From: Tubulanus polymorphus
Taxonomy: Eukaryota; Nemertea; Palaeonemertea; Tubulaniformes; Tubulanidae
DNA length: 64,000 bases
Assembly (NCBI RefSeq): GCF_964204645.1
Contig: NC_134029.1
Span: 24,758,450-24,822,449, forward strand
Direction: 5' to 3'
Shown: piece by piece, positions 9,974 through 23,051 of the stretch
Layout of the letters: each line of letters starts with the position of its first letter
How positions within the stretch are numbered: the first letter of the stretch is position 1
Notes under the pieces: model-generated
Seen by the model: only the letters and a program-made list of their open reading frames with translations
What the model was told of the DNA's origin: nothing
Database searches by the model: none
Program-made: the position numbers and the translations under genes

Positions 9974-12900
9974 ATGGCGTTTATCTCTGCCGTTTTCGCG
10001 ACATATCAAAATAGTAATTGTTCAGTAAAATGTCAACAGGATTTATCAGACATTTTTACAGCGAGAATTCAAGGAAACCTATCGGCTTCATCAAGTAAGA
10101 TTACTTTTAATAACTAATTGTAGCTTAATTCATTAATTCAAAGCTTATCGTTCAGCAAAAGAAATTTGGGGCAGAGCAGATAAATACATAAGATCAATAC
10201 CAAGAAAATAGCAGAATTTGAATTATTAATTAGTTTGAATTATTATCATTGTCCTCGTCGTCACTTCTCAAATATAATGACCTTCGATTTACCATAATTG
10301 ATATACCTATAATCGCCATTTAGAGGCAATGTTTATGTTGCAACCTTTCTTGCTAAATATTGTGTAATTCACTTGGACTCGGACCAGCAACACAGTATGT
10401 CATCTGCGTTTAAAAGAATTAGTAATTTAAACCACGGACTGGTCATTAATGCCCTCGCGGTCCTCATCTATGAGACAATTCTCCATATATCATTCACAGT
10501 TGGATATTTGAGGCAATAATTTTTGGTAATCATTTTTGAGAGCATGTGCACTTCGTCACATCCGGCTTAGATTGAAATTCAATTATCGATATATTCAAAT
10601 TCAAATCCACTTTATTGATTCTTTATATGATACAAATTATATCGTTCATTGTCGACGATATTAAGCAAAGTATTTGTATTTTTCAAGTCGTCAATAAACT
10701 TTCAATTTAGTTTTATTTTCTTTTTATTTGTTTCTAATACAGTGATCGCGTCCTGGGGCAAACCTGTCATTCATCAGGGCAATTTCTGGTTCGGAGACTT
10801 CGACAAATGTTTGAAATCATCGGACAGCGCGCGATATTGTTTGGCGAATCAGAAAAAATCAATAGTTGAGTATATAGTTCATATCGAATAGGCCTAATTC
10901 TTATTAAAATTGGAAAGAATGTTCCTTTTTTATATGCTAATCTAGTAAGAGAAGAAATATAAAATTTTTCAAATTCAGTTTGTCAATTATTTTTTACTAC
11001 AGGTATCAATCGATCAGTTCTATGGGATGTGTCTACCCGATACATGCGGTGACAGTGACAACCTCAAAATCGTAACCAGCGGTAATTTACTTTCTACAAA
11101 CCCTGCGTCCAGTTTCACAAACTCTTAAATCGATTTAACTTCTTTAATTAAAATCAGCTGCTGAAATAAGTTCCTATCAGGTCATTTCATTCGTCTTGTC
11201 AAAATCTGTTTCTTTTACAAAATCTAACTATGGTGTCAGATGTTTTACACTTTGCGGACCGATGTTTTAGAGTGTTTTTACCCGATAGTTTAGAAATATT
11301 GAAAATTTTACCCATTTTAGATTAGTTTTTAAAACCTATCTTTATTCAATGTTATGGTTCTAGCCACACTTTTAGCTTCAGTAATGTAAGTGTTTTATTG
11401 AATAAGGTACCAAATATGGTAGATCATAATAAAAGTCAAAATCATAGGGGTTGATATTTTTTATGAAACTGGACATCTAGGACCCAGTTTTATAGACGCA
11501 CTCGATTCAATTCGACTCATTTAATTTTCGATTGAACTGGATATTGATTTATCTAATTCTGAAAACCGTTTGATGATTAAGCAGCTCAATAATCCATCAA
11601 TTTTCTGAGATTATCAAAATATTAAAAACTATATATTATGATTGATAATTTCAGCTCTAAAATCTAGCGGGTTTACTGATAATCTCTTACCAGCCTCATC
11701 TACGTGTAAACGCAGTATTCCAAAATTATCTACAGAATCTACATATGTATTGTAAGTAAAATTTATAATCAGTGTTTATTTATTTGTTTATCTATTTCTA
11801 TAAGTTTCCTCTTGGTCCAACGATGAAAACCTCCAATTACACGAATTCCAATAAAACTTTGCAACATGAAATGTTTGAAAATTTAAAATATTCTTAATAT
11901 CACGGGATCATCTGTTAGGTTGTACGCCACAAGGTCACTTCTATTCTTGGTCCCAATTCATACTTCTTAGGCCTATTCGATGTGTCATTAAACAATAAGT
12001 CATCACATAACTGAAGTCGTATTAATTATTTATTCCCAATTCCACTAAACAAGTAAATGTCGCCCACACTAGTGATCATCCGAAATATGATACGAAATAA
12101 AAATGATTTTCATGAATTTTCAGGGCAGCTTTTAGTTTCTATTTGTTTATGATCGCAATAGCTACAGTAGTTGATGTTGTGTGGAAATATAGAGATAAAA
12201 AGTTTAGCCAATCAGATCGACTAGTCGCCGGTGATGATGGAGAAATGAAGAAAAACACAGGAATCAAAAACAAATACATGACGGGTAAATAATTGTGGAG
12301 AATCTTTTTCTAGGATCGAATCATTAGATATTTTGATTAATTTTCACATAGTTCAGTTATCGTTGGTTAACGAGTCTCCTATCATTCCACTATAAATACC
12401 TATTTGATTATGGAGAGATTGGACTATTTTCGAAAGTTTTAGAAGACCGTACAAACCGCAACAACTACATGTAGTATAAGTATCCCTAATTTAAGAAAAT
12501 GTATGAATCGTTTCACATCACGGGACCCGAGCATCTTAGGGAAGCTCTTGGGATAAAAAAGGCATATACCGATCATGTAGCTCTGAAGTCGCTCTAATTG
12601 TATAAATGTAAACTGGTTATTTTTGGTATTCTGTGGTGCTCGAAAAATTGTATAATTTATCGGGGAGCAATGAAATTAAATCTGAATCTATTAGACAACA
12701 CCAGATTTAACATGATTTAACATGTCATAATAAAAACGTCGTAAATGTTCAAACTGCTAATGATCACCTGATGTAACCGAAACGGTCTCAATCAGCTTTT
12801 GTGAATTTCTGAACTTTTATTCAACGTTCAGGCGATTCGGAAACACACTGTAACGAGCATTATTTTTTGTTTTACAGCTCGTGAATTTATGATAACATTT

Positions 12901-15900
12901 TCCGCTTATTCAAATATAAAGAAACTATTATCATTTGAAACTCCGGCCGCGAGTTTGAATACTTTAAACGGTATTAGATTCTTTAGTATGTGTTGGATTA
13001 TACTAGGACATACAGTCAGCTGGTTCGTCGAAAAAGTACCAATCAGTGAGTCGGAAAATTATATAAAAATCATAATAATAATCTCTTAATTAATTTCATA
13101 TGATCTGTTGTTACAATGTGTTCTTCTTTAATTTTCAAATTATTTTCAAGGTAATCTTATCTGGCATAGTGACAACATATCGAGTTGGATATTTCAAACT
13201 ATCATGACGTTTCATATACCAGTAGAATCGTTCTATTATTTAAGGTGAATATCAGATAATTCTATAAAATTCATCGAGATATAGCTTTTTATCAGAATGT
13301 TTTATGTTAGTTTAACACCTGACTGATCACTGGTCACCGCACCGATCTAGCAAACTTATAAACGAGGTCAAACACTCCGGGTCTATGGTCTAGGGGTTAG
13401 CATGCCCGGCTGGTGTGCTGGAGGTCTGAAGTTCGAGTCCTACCAGAGTCAAGGCTGTGCTAGGGTTAGGGTTACTGCCGAGCTAGGGTTAGGGTTAGGG
13501 CTCTGCTAGGGTTAGGGTTACTGTGGATCAGCTATTATGTTTAGCATGTGGGATGTACGTCAGCACTTTTTGTGCAGTCTGCACTTGTATATTTTACTTT
13601 GATATATTTTTCTCTATATTTTCAGTGGTTTATTATTAATGTATTTATCAATGAAACAACTGAATAAAGTGAACGGTCCCAGAAACGTCAACTGGTTCAT
13701 GTTTTACATTCATAGGATTTGGAGGTAAATTACCCAGCATGCACCTTTATTCCTCGAATCGATCCACTTCCGGTTGTCACTAACATATTTTGAGGCGGTT
13801 ATTTTTCAATCAAACTCTTTGAAACCGTTTCGAGCATGCATTAGATTTAGTTTTTTTCCTAGATTGACCCCGGCTTACATGGCGCTGTTGGTCGGCACAA
13901 CGTTTCTCAGTCGATATTTCGGCGATGGACCGTTGTATCCGAACGTTGATGGACTGTCACCCGGGTGTAGAAAAACGTGGTGGTCACATTTATTATACAT
14001 TAATAATGTAGTTGAACCCGGAATCAATGATGTAAGTTCCACACAGAAATAGCGCAGTCAATTCAATCTAACTCAAATATTGTCACTCATTGGTTGGGAG
14101 TCAATTCCCGACCGAAAACCGTTGAACTACAAGTTCAACATCCGTGTAGCGACTACAGCGGTGAAAGCCGCGGCAATAATTCACTGAATGACGTCTTTTC
14201 TTTCTCCGTATATCATGTTTTTGACGAAATTGAAGTAAATTCGCTGACGGCAATATTTAGAACCTGTCAAAAATCGGCAATTGACCGCAGCAATCAAAAA
14301 TTGCTTCCAACGCACCTGACTAGTCATCGAGTCATTGATTATGGTAATATTTTTTCGAGTAATAAATTAAATCAGAATTTAAACTGTTTTTTTTTCAGTG
14401 TGTCGGTTGGACTTGGTTCATGGCGAATGACATGCAATACTACATCATTTCTCCGTTACCAATTTTAGCATTTTACAAGTAAATTTCTCTCAAATCGTGG
14501 ATCGTCAATTTTGATTCCAAATTTACAAGTTTAAAATCATGTGATATAGAAATATTTAATACGAATTGCTATTGGTCATAGATGCAGTTTCATCTCGTAA
14601 ATTTTAAAAAAATGTTGTTTATCTTGAATCGACAGGTGTTGGTGGGCGGGACTTATCGTCGTAATTATGCTATGTTTGATTGATTTTATATCTGTTGGAC
14701 TCGTAACTAAGATGGGTATGATGACTCCACAATCCCCAGGACCGAAGTAAGTAAACACTGAGTGACGATAGAAGGGGGCAACTCCCACTCCCTGGTTAAA
14801 AGGGGGCCACCCAAATTCCTCGTTTTTCGGGGGGGGGAGCCAAACTCCTAGCACGGTTAAACGATTTTACTCAGAGACACAGGTATCAGGGGCTAGTATC
14901 AACTTCAACCGATTTTGGTGCACTTTCAAAGTCAAAAGAAAATTTACTGCATTCAGATGTAATATTCAGACAATAAAGATGAAACCCTGAATGATCGATG
15001 GTGTCTTTCTGCTGAAAATTATCTGCCTCTTTTAAAAATGTACCTTTTTCTAATATTTGGGATTGTGAAATTTCTCTTTACAGGTTTCTTTCTGCGGTAT
15101 ATTTAGCTCCTTTTCACCACGTGGCCGCGTACGGTATAGGTCTGGCTACAGGTTACTATCTATATAGGGCTAAAAACGGCGCTGGTTTTAAAATACATAA
15201 GGTAAACCGCGAGTAACACTATTGATGAAAACTATTGATGAAAAAAATGTTTGATGGTATTATAATATTTTTGTAGGTTTTAGTTGCTGTGTTATGGATT
15301 TTGACGGTACTGTTTCTATATCTACCCGTATTCGGGCTATACACTCAGTTCCAACCGCTTTATTATCTGAATCCGATGCCGCTCAGTCTGGGCAATGCGT
15401 ACTATACGTTAGGTGGTGCCACCTGGTGTCTGGGTTTGAGTTGGTTAACGATCGCCTGTGAGACAGGTTACGGGGGTAAGTACCACATTTAACAATTGAT
15501 CGCCGTATATTTTGTTTGAATTTACGATTACGATTTACTTTTTGTGGAGAAAAAAAATCATATCATATCATATCATATCATATCATATCATATCATATCA
15601 TATCATATCATATCATATCATATCATATCATATCATATCATATCATATCATATCATCAATTGAAAAAGAAATTAAAACGATCTGGGTGATAGTTTCTGAA
15701 CAGTTAGTTGAAGTTGATCTCAATTATCCCACTGGTTTAACTAAGAATGACATCCAGAATAATAAATGATTTCACTTTTTTAAAGGATTGATCAAGTCGT
15801 TTTTGAGTTGGCGCGGTTTCCATGTTTTCAGTAAACTGACGTATAGCGCCTATTTACTGCACCCTATTGTCATTTTGATAAACTACAATTCCCAACGCGC

Positions 15901-16636
15901 ACCTGTTTATGCCTCGCATACATATATCGTAAGTATTGTTAACACATTTTATACAAATCGATATTCATCGATATAAGCCGCGATCACACGTGCATTTTTT
16001 GCCACGGGCCAAATTTGGCCCGGAACAACTGTTCACACGGGTGCCAAATAGGCCCAAGCCTGTTTGGCCTGGGCCAGATTTTGCCCGAGCCTAATTTTAG
16101 CACCAGACAAATGATTGCGTTTGAATTGCAACTGGCACCGGAAATGATCCACTTCGCTTTGTTTGAGCATTGTTTAGTATCGAGTGAATGATTTGCGTGT
16201 GAACGCGCTCTCTAATCAGGTACGGACCAAATTTGGCCCGAGCCTGATCCGTGCCATTTTGGTCTCCGTGTGATCGCGGCTATAATATTCATATTTTCAG
16301 GAGTTCAATTTGAAACTGGGTCCTATTGAGGATTTTTTGGGATAACTTTGCTAATCGTGATTTGTTTGTTTTTTCCTCCAGGCGATCACGTTTATGGGTC
16401 ACTTGTTGACCACGTATCTGTTATCAATGCTGTTCTCTTTGGCGTTTGAATCGCCGTCACAAGGTCTCGAATCCGGTCTTAGGCGTCTTTTAGGAACTCG
16501 TTGCACTTGTCAACGAAACACTCCAGAAGTTCGAGCCGAATGTAAAGAAAATGGTGCCATTAAATCAGAATATCAGCAGCAGACCGGAACAGATCGAGCT
16601 GAGGTTGAACCAAGTGTTCAAATCACAAAAATGTAA
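9974..16636 (+). CDS. NRF-6-like multipass acyltransferase (acyltransferase 3 family), 15 exons
   Basis: Exons: 9974-10094, 10743-10864, 11003-11081, 11655-11751, 12124-12284, 12878-13045, 13151-13244, 13626-13724, 13863-14031, 14399-14478, 14636-14746, 15084-15201, 15277-15475, 15786-15928 and 16382-16636. All join in frame with GT-AG borders. The luminal N-terminal NRF domain shows paired cysteines and the family phrases ASWGKP, GNFWFGDFDKCL and YGMCLPDTC. A multipass acyltransferase 3 domain follows, with LNGIRFFSMCWIILGHT (likely catalytic His region), an FHIPVESFYYLSGLLL segment, RLTPAYM and, near the end, LTYSAYLLHP. Family members include C. elegans nose-resistant-to-fluoxetine proteins, which act in lipid or drug transport across epithelia. 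No signal peptide is visible at the chosen start, so a further 5' exon may be missing. The substrate is unknown. Confidence 0.9.
13381..13451 (+). mobile_element. tRNA-derived SINE head
   Basis: A-box tggtctagggg and B-box agttcgagtcc at tRNA spacing over about 71 bp, but the acceptor and T stems do not pair. It lies in an intron of the NRF-6-like gene and is followed directly by telomere-like repeats (13,455-13,523). Confidence 0.5.
13455..13523 (+). repeat. Short interstitial telomere-like repeats
   Basis: Several runs of (TTAGGG)2-3 separated by short variable spacers such as ctctgc and actgccgagc. TTAGGG is the common metazoan telomere unit. Two-to-three-unit runs also occur at 49,892 and 53,169 in the complementary sense (CCCTAA). 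Confidence 0.7.
15556..15655 (+). repeat. Pentanucleotide (ATATC)n microsatellite
   Basis: About 20 nearly perfect copies of the 5-bp unit in the intron that follows exon 13 of the NRF-6-like gene. It lies 80 bp downstream of the donor. A three-copy run of the same unit is at 35,085-35,096. Confidence 0.95.
15976..16281. mobile_element. 306-bp MITE with 15-bp terminal inverted repeats
   Basis: Ends are AGCCGCGATCACACG and its exact complement CGTGTGATCGCGGCT, flanked by ATA on both sides (15,973-15,975 and 16,282-16,284) as a probable target duplication. The interior is GC-rich with nested inverted phrases (gggccaaatttggccc; aggctcgggc/gcccgagcct) and no coding capacity. It sits in the last intron of the NRF-6-like gene. 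A 3-bp A/T target site is compatible with a Harbinger-type transposase, but the superfamily is not proven. Confidence 0.8.
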
Positions 16637-16713
16637 ATCTATTTAAGTTTTGATAACTTACCATACAAACATCTGTGATATTGATAGATCGAGAGAGGTG
16701 AACATTTTACAGT

Positions 16714-16764
16714 CTGGGAGGGAGGGAGGGGGGAGGGAAGGGGGAGGGAGGGGGGAGGGGGTGG
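16714..16764 (+). repeat. G-rich run with G-quadruplex potential
   Basis: Repeated ggga and gggggga blocks with many G3-G6 tracts separated by single A or AA. It lies about 80 bp past the stop codon of the NRF-6-like gene, within its likely 3'UTR. Confidence 0.7.
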
Positions 16765-17561
16765 GCAGTTTATTCATAACTCGCAGTACGCAACGGTGAC
16801 AAGTTTAGTAGTACAAATCACTAGTAAATGACAATACGAAAAATTTGTTTAAACGATGAAATGTTCGGTCCCTTTTAGTAAATGAATGCGGTTAGATTGC
16901 TCGTGTCAGTCTAGTGCCTACTGTTGTTTTTTCCATTGTTATACTCATTCAGGATGAAGCCTCTATAGCGAGAGCACGGCGTCCCGACCATTCATGATAA
17001 CTTCGAGTCCTCCGATTTTGATTCTTGAATAAATAAATGCTGCTTTTCACCAAATGTTGCTTTTTATCAGTTTATATCTGTGTATATATTGCGCTTTAAT
17101 GGCTTAGATGGAATTTCCGGCATAGATCTTCATCACTAGAATCATCTTTGAAACACCGGGCGCCAAAAATACGAACTACAACCCGGTATATAATCAAAAC
17201 CCGGTGTAAGGGCTCCTCGGGGGGTCTGACCCCAACATATTTTAAAAAACTGTTAAAAATTATTCAAAAATCATTTAGTAAATACTAAAAGGTCAAAATA
17301 TCTGTAAACTTTCAGAGAAGATAGAACACTATTCATGGGCTACGCCGAGTCCGGTGACCTGTTGTTGCCCGGTACCAAGGCTTCTTGGGGATCGCCCCCA
17401 AACACTTTCAAAAATATTGTTTCAGAATTAATAAATAAAATACGAAACGGTCATCAATGTGTCTGAAACGTTCAGGGAATATGACCTAGTCAAACAATTG
17501 AATGAGTAATTGTTTCTGTAGTGTGTAATGGTATCATTCACAAACGAATGTTACAGGCCGC

Positions 17562-17680
17562 TAGCCATCTCGTGCCCCTGGGGAATAGCCATCTCGTGCC
17601 CCTGGGGTATAGCCATCTCGTGCCCCTGGGGAATAGCCATCTCGTGCCCCTGGGGAATAGCCATCTCGTGCCCCTGGGGA
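17562..17680 (+). repeat. 24-bp minisatellite, five copies
   Basis: Five nearly identical units of the form agccatctcgtgcccctggg plus four bases. Because 24 is a multiple of three, several frames stay open through it; these are not genes. Confidence 0.9.
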
Positions 17681-18039
17681 TCTTGTTGTTTATTATTTGT
17701 GAAGGTTTCGCTCGAAAACTATAACAAATACACAGAATAAAAGACATCACTTAGTATTATACAGAAAGAGAATTGTAATTGATGAATTCTTTTTAGAGAT
17801 AAAATCCATCGCGCTTCAGGTTCCAACACGGAACCTATTGCGCTTGGTGCTTTATCTCGAGGAAGCTATATCTAAGTATTCAATCAACACTTCATTGAAA
17901 AAAAAGGAACAGAAATAAACAGTAATGAACTCAACTTTTCCCAGCAGCAATAAAAAGACACAATCCTTGTCCACTGGATGATGCAGTAATAAAGGAAAAA
18001 ACGTGAAGATGATGCGCGACCACGGTCCAGTATAACCCT

Positions 18040-18113
18040 ACCCCAGCCCGGCTGAGGGTCGAACTCGGGTCCCTCAAGTATAAACCCGGGGAGTTTACCA
18101 CTAGACCATAGAA
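18040..18113 (-). mobile_element. tRNA-derived SINE head (minus strand)
   Basis: On the minus strand an A box (tggtctagtgg) is followed at tRNA spacing by a B box (gagttcgaccc). The stems are imperfect and the head abuts the 33-bp array. It is read as a SINE fragment. Confidence 0.5.
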
Positions 18114-18149
18114 AACTGATAGATACTTAGACTTGTAAGTTCAACTAAG

Positions 18150-18730
18150 TATGTTTATTCAGCAGGCCAACACTAGGGTTACTACGTTTATTCAGCAGGC
18201 CAACACTAGGGTTTCTGCGTTTATTCAGCAGGCCAACACTAGGGTTTCTGCGTTTATTCACCAGGCCAACACTAGGGTTTCTGCGTTTATTCACCAGGCC
18301 AAAACTAGGATTTCTGCGTTTATTCACCAGGCCAACACTAGGGTTTCTGCGTTTATTCACCAGGCCAACACTAGGGTTTCTGCGTTTATTCAGCAGGCCA
18401 ACACTAGGGTTTCTGCGTTTATTCACCAGGCCAAAACTAGGGTTTCTGCGTTTATTCACCAGGCCAACACTAGGGTTTCTGCGTTTATTCACCAGGCCAA
18501 AACTAGGGTTTCTGCGTTTATTCACCAGGCCAACACTAGGGTTTCTGCGTTTATTCACCAGGGTTTCTGCGTTTATTCACCAGGCCAAAACTAGGGTTTC
18601 TGCGTTTATTCACCAGGCCAACACTAGGGTTTCTACGTTTATTCAGCAGGCCAACACTAGGGTTACTACGATTATTCACCACGCCAACACTAGGGTTTCT
18701 GCGTTTGTTCACCAGGCCAACACTAGGGAC
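18150..18730 (+). repeat. 33-bp minisatellite, about 17 copies
   Basis: The unit reads gtttattcaccaggccaaca then ctagggtttctgc. Variants alternate cag/cac and aac/aaa. One copy is truncated at about 18,560. Thirty-three is a multiple of three, so both strands stay open (peptides of the type FIHQANTRVSA and NKRRNPSVGLV). I see no start context, splice sites or domain to support a protein. Confidence 0.92.
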
Positions 18731-18929
18731 GAACAGAGTGACTACGGTGACTGTTTTTTGTGTACCGAGATTATCCAATCAAAATTATTTCTACTCAAAA
18801 CTGGAACAAGTTTTTTATAACCTTCACATTCAATAATTTATTTTTCCAACATAAATTAAAGGTTTAAATACAACAATCGTTGAATCAATGAATACTTTAC
18901 AATATTGTCACGATATAAAACATTACTGG

Positions 18930-19045
18930 CCAGCCCTGTTTCCTGCCTGTTTCCACTGGCTGGCCCTGTTTCCACTGGCTAGCCCTGTTTCCTGCCTGTT
19001 TCCACTGGTTGGTCCTGTTTCCACTGGCTAGCCCTGTTTCCTGCC
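18930..19045 (+). repeat. Short tandem repeat of ccctgtttcc blocks
   Basis: Alternating ggccctgtttcc and tgcctgtttccactgg phrases, about five irregular copies. Confidence 0.7.
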
Positions 19046-19374
19046 GATACAACTGGTCGCCCAGTTAGGACTGGACAATTGAATTTCACAATTTAGTTGG
19101 ACTCAAAATTAGAATTGTTTGCTCGTGGGGCTAAGCCATACTGATACAGATTGAATATTGTAGTTAGTTAAGGAGGGGAAGGGGTTACTGTTGAGACATG
19201 TGCGAGACCGATCAGAACTCCACAATAAATCATCGTTCAAACATTGTTTAACAACAACACAATCAATCAATCAATCACAATATATCAACAATATACTACA
19301 ATTACACTGTATTGTATTACACTGTATGGCCATTGCTCAATGACAGGTTTAATTCATGTTGACTATTAGCAGGC

Positions 19375-19790
19375 TGCCCGCGCTACGAGGCTGCCCGACA
19401 TGCTGCCCGTACCCGCGCTATGAGACTACCCGAGATGCTGCCCGTGCCCGCGCTACGAGGCTGCCCGACATGCTGCCCGTGCCCGCGCTACGAGGCTGCC
19501 CGAGATGCTGCCCGTACCCGCGCTATGAGACTACCCGAGATGCTGCCCGTGCCCGCGCTACGAGGCTGCCCGAGATGCTGCCCGTGCCCGCGCTACGAGG
19601 CTGCCCGACATGCTGCCCGTGCCCGCGCTACGAGGCTGCCCGAGATGCTGCCCGTGCCCGCGCTACGAGGCTGCCCGTGCCCGCGCTACGAGGCTGCCCG
19701 AGATGCTGCCCGTGCCCGCACTACGAGGCTGCCCGAGATGCTGCCCGTGCCCGCGCTACGAGGCTGCCCGAGATGCTGCCCGTGCCCGCG

Positions 19791-19798
<8 letters not shown>
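19375..19798 (+). repeat. 35-bp GC-rich minisatellite containing the PGGT1B stop codon
   Basis: About twelve copies of a 35-bp unit of the form cgcgctacgaggctgcccga followed by gatgctgcccgtgcc, with one short copy. Base composition (~70% GC) contrasts with its AT-rich surroundings. The edge copy supplies the last two codons and stop of the minus-strand PGGT1B gene (gcc tcg tag, i.e. ctacgaggc on the plus strand). Confidence 0.92.
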
Positions 19799-22211
<2,413 letters not shown>

Positions 22212-23051
22212 TGTGGTCTCTTCACTGCTGCTGCTGCTGCTGCTGCTGCGTACCTCCCGGGGCCGTGGTTTACCAATCTCTTCACTACAGCTGCTGCTGA
22301 TAATAGTAAACCATCATTAGTATTATATATCAAGTTGTAGCCACCTAGCCTACTGACGGGTGACGGGCGACGGGCTAGCCTAATGTGTGGTGTGTGTGGC
22401 AGGCTTCGTGTAGGCCCTTTATTTATGTGTCGCACATTCCTAATAATAGACAAAGTGACCTGAGGGTGTAGAATATGGTACCCATGACCTGTACTCTACA
22501 TAGACAATCTCTTTCAATATTCACTATCCAGTTCCTCAACAATTAATTGAAACGATAATAAAGGCCTTATTGATTGAATTTGACTTTGTTTTAGCTGATT
22601 CCGTATGAATGTTCTTGATTTATTTTGCGTCTACTTTTTACCTTTGAATTAATCCTTAGACAAACTCATCAAATAATTACAGTTTTTGCTCAGATTTTGA
22701 CGAAATTAAGGATTGATTTGATCATGATTTGATGCAGCTTATTGCGGCGCTGATATCCTCCGCGGCGGGTATCTCGCTTGACAGCGCAGAGTCCTCCGCG
22801 GCTGGCGGCATCAAAATAAAATACAATATCAATTTATTAACTCATAAAACAATCAATCTTCTTCTTCTTCTTCGATGACATCACCAACGCCGCTATCTTA
22901 TATCTCAACTATTAGTAGTAAAGTGATCTATAACGTCAAATCTTTGATGAAAAAATTGTTAATTTTGAAGGTTACTGTGAGGGATGTGATTTAGTCATCC
23001 CTCCTCTGGTATCAATCACTTCCGGGTTCGGTTTTTGACAGCTGAAAAAAT
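22212..23051. promoter_or_regulatory. Shared upstream region of PGGT1B (minus) and RGP1 (plus)
   Basis: 840 bp between the two start codons of a head-to-head pair. It contains (CTG)7 at 22,226-22,248 just upstream of PGGT1B, a CG-containing stretch around 22,745-22,805 and a (CTT)4 run at 22,858. No TATA box was identified with confidence. A bidirectional promoter role is inferred from gene layout only. Confidence 0.45.

Larger units (their letters stand above)
16637..19360. other. Intergenic DNA between NRF-6-like and PGGT1B genes (tail to tail)
   Basis: Contains several repeats and no supported gene. There is a G-rich low-complexity run at 16,714-16,764. A diverged duplication of ~110 bp lies within 17,205-17,500. 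Three tandem arrays and a SINE-like minus-strand segment follow. The 3'UTR of the NRF-6-like gene probably ends near the AATAAATAAAT at 17,027. Confidence 0.6.

Noticed and set aside
13381-13451. tRNA gene
   Set aside because: A and B boxes are present but acceptor and T-arm pairing fail; treated as a SINE head. The same applies to 9,020, 18,040 and 55,730.
14094-14468. 124-residue plus-strand frame as a separate gene
   Set aside because: It covers an intron and exon 10 of the NRF-6-like gene in another frame; the exon frame (VGWTWFMANDMQYY) is the real one.
18150-18730. Possible CRISPR array because of regular repeats
   Set aside because: No unique spacers between repeats; units are contiguous, and the context is eukaryotic.
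18145-18778. 137-147-codon frames on both strands (FIHQANTRVSA / NKRRNPSVGLV)
   Set aside because: 33-bp array read in open frames; no gene evidence.
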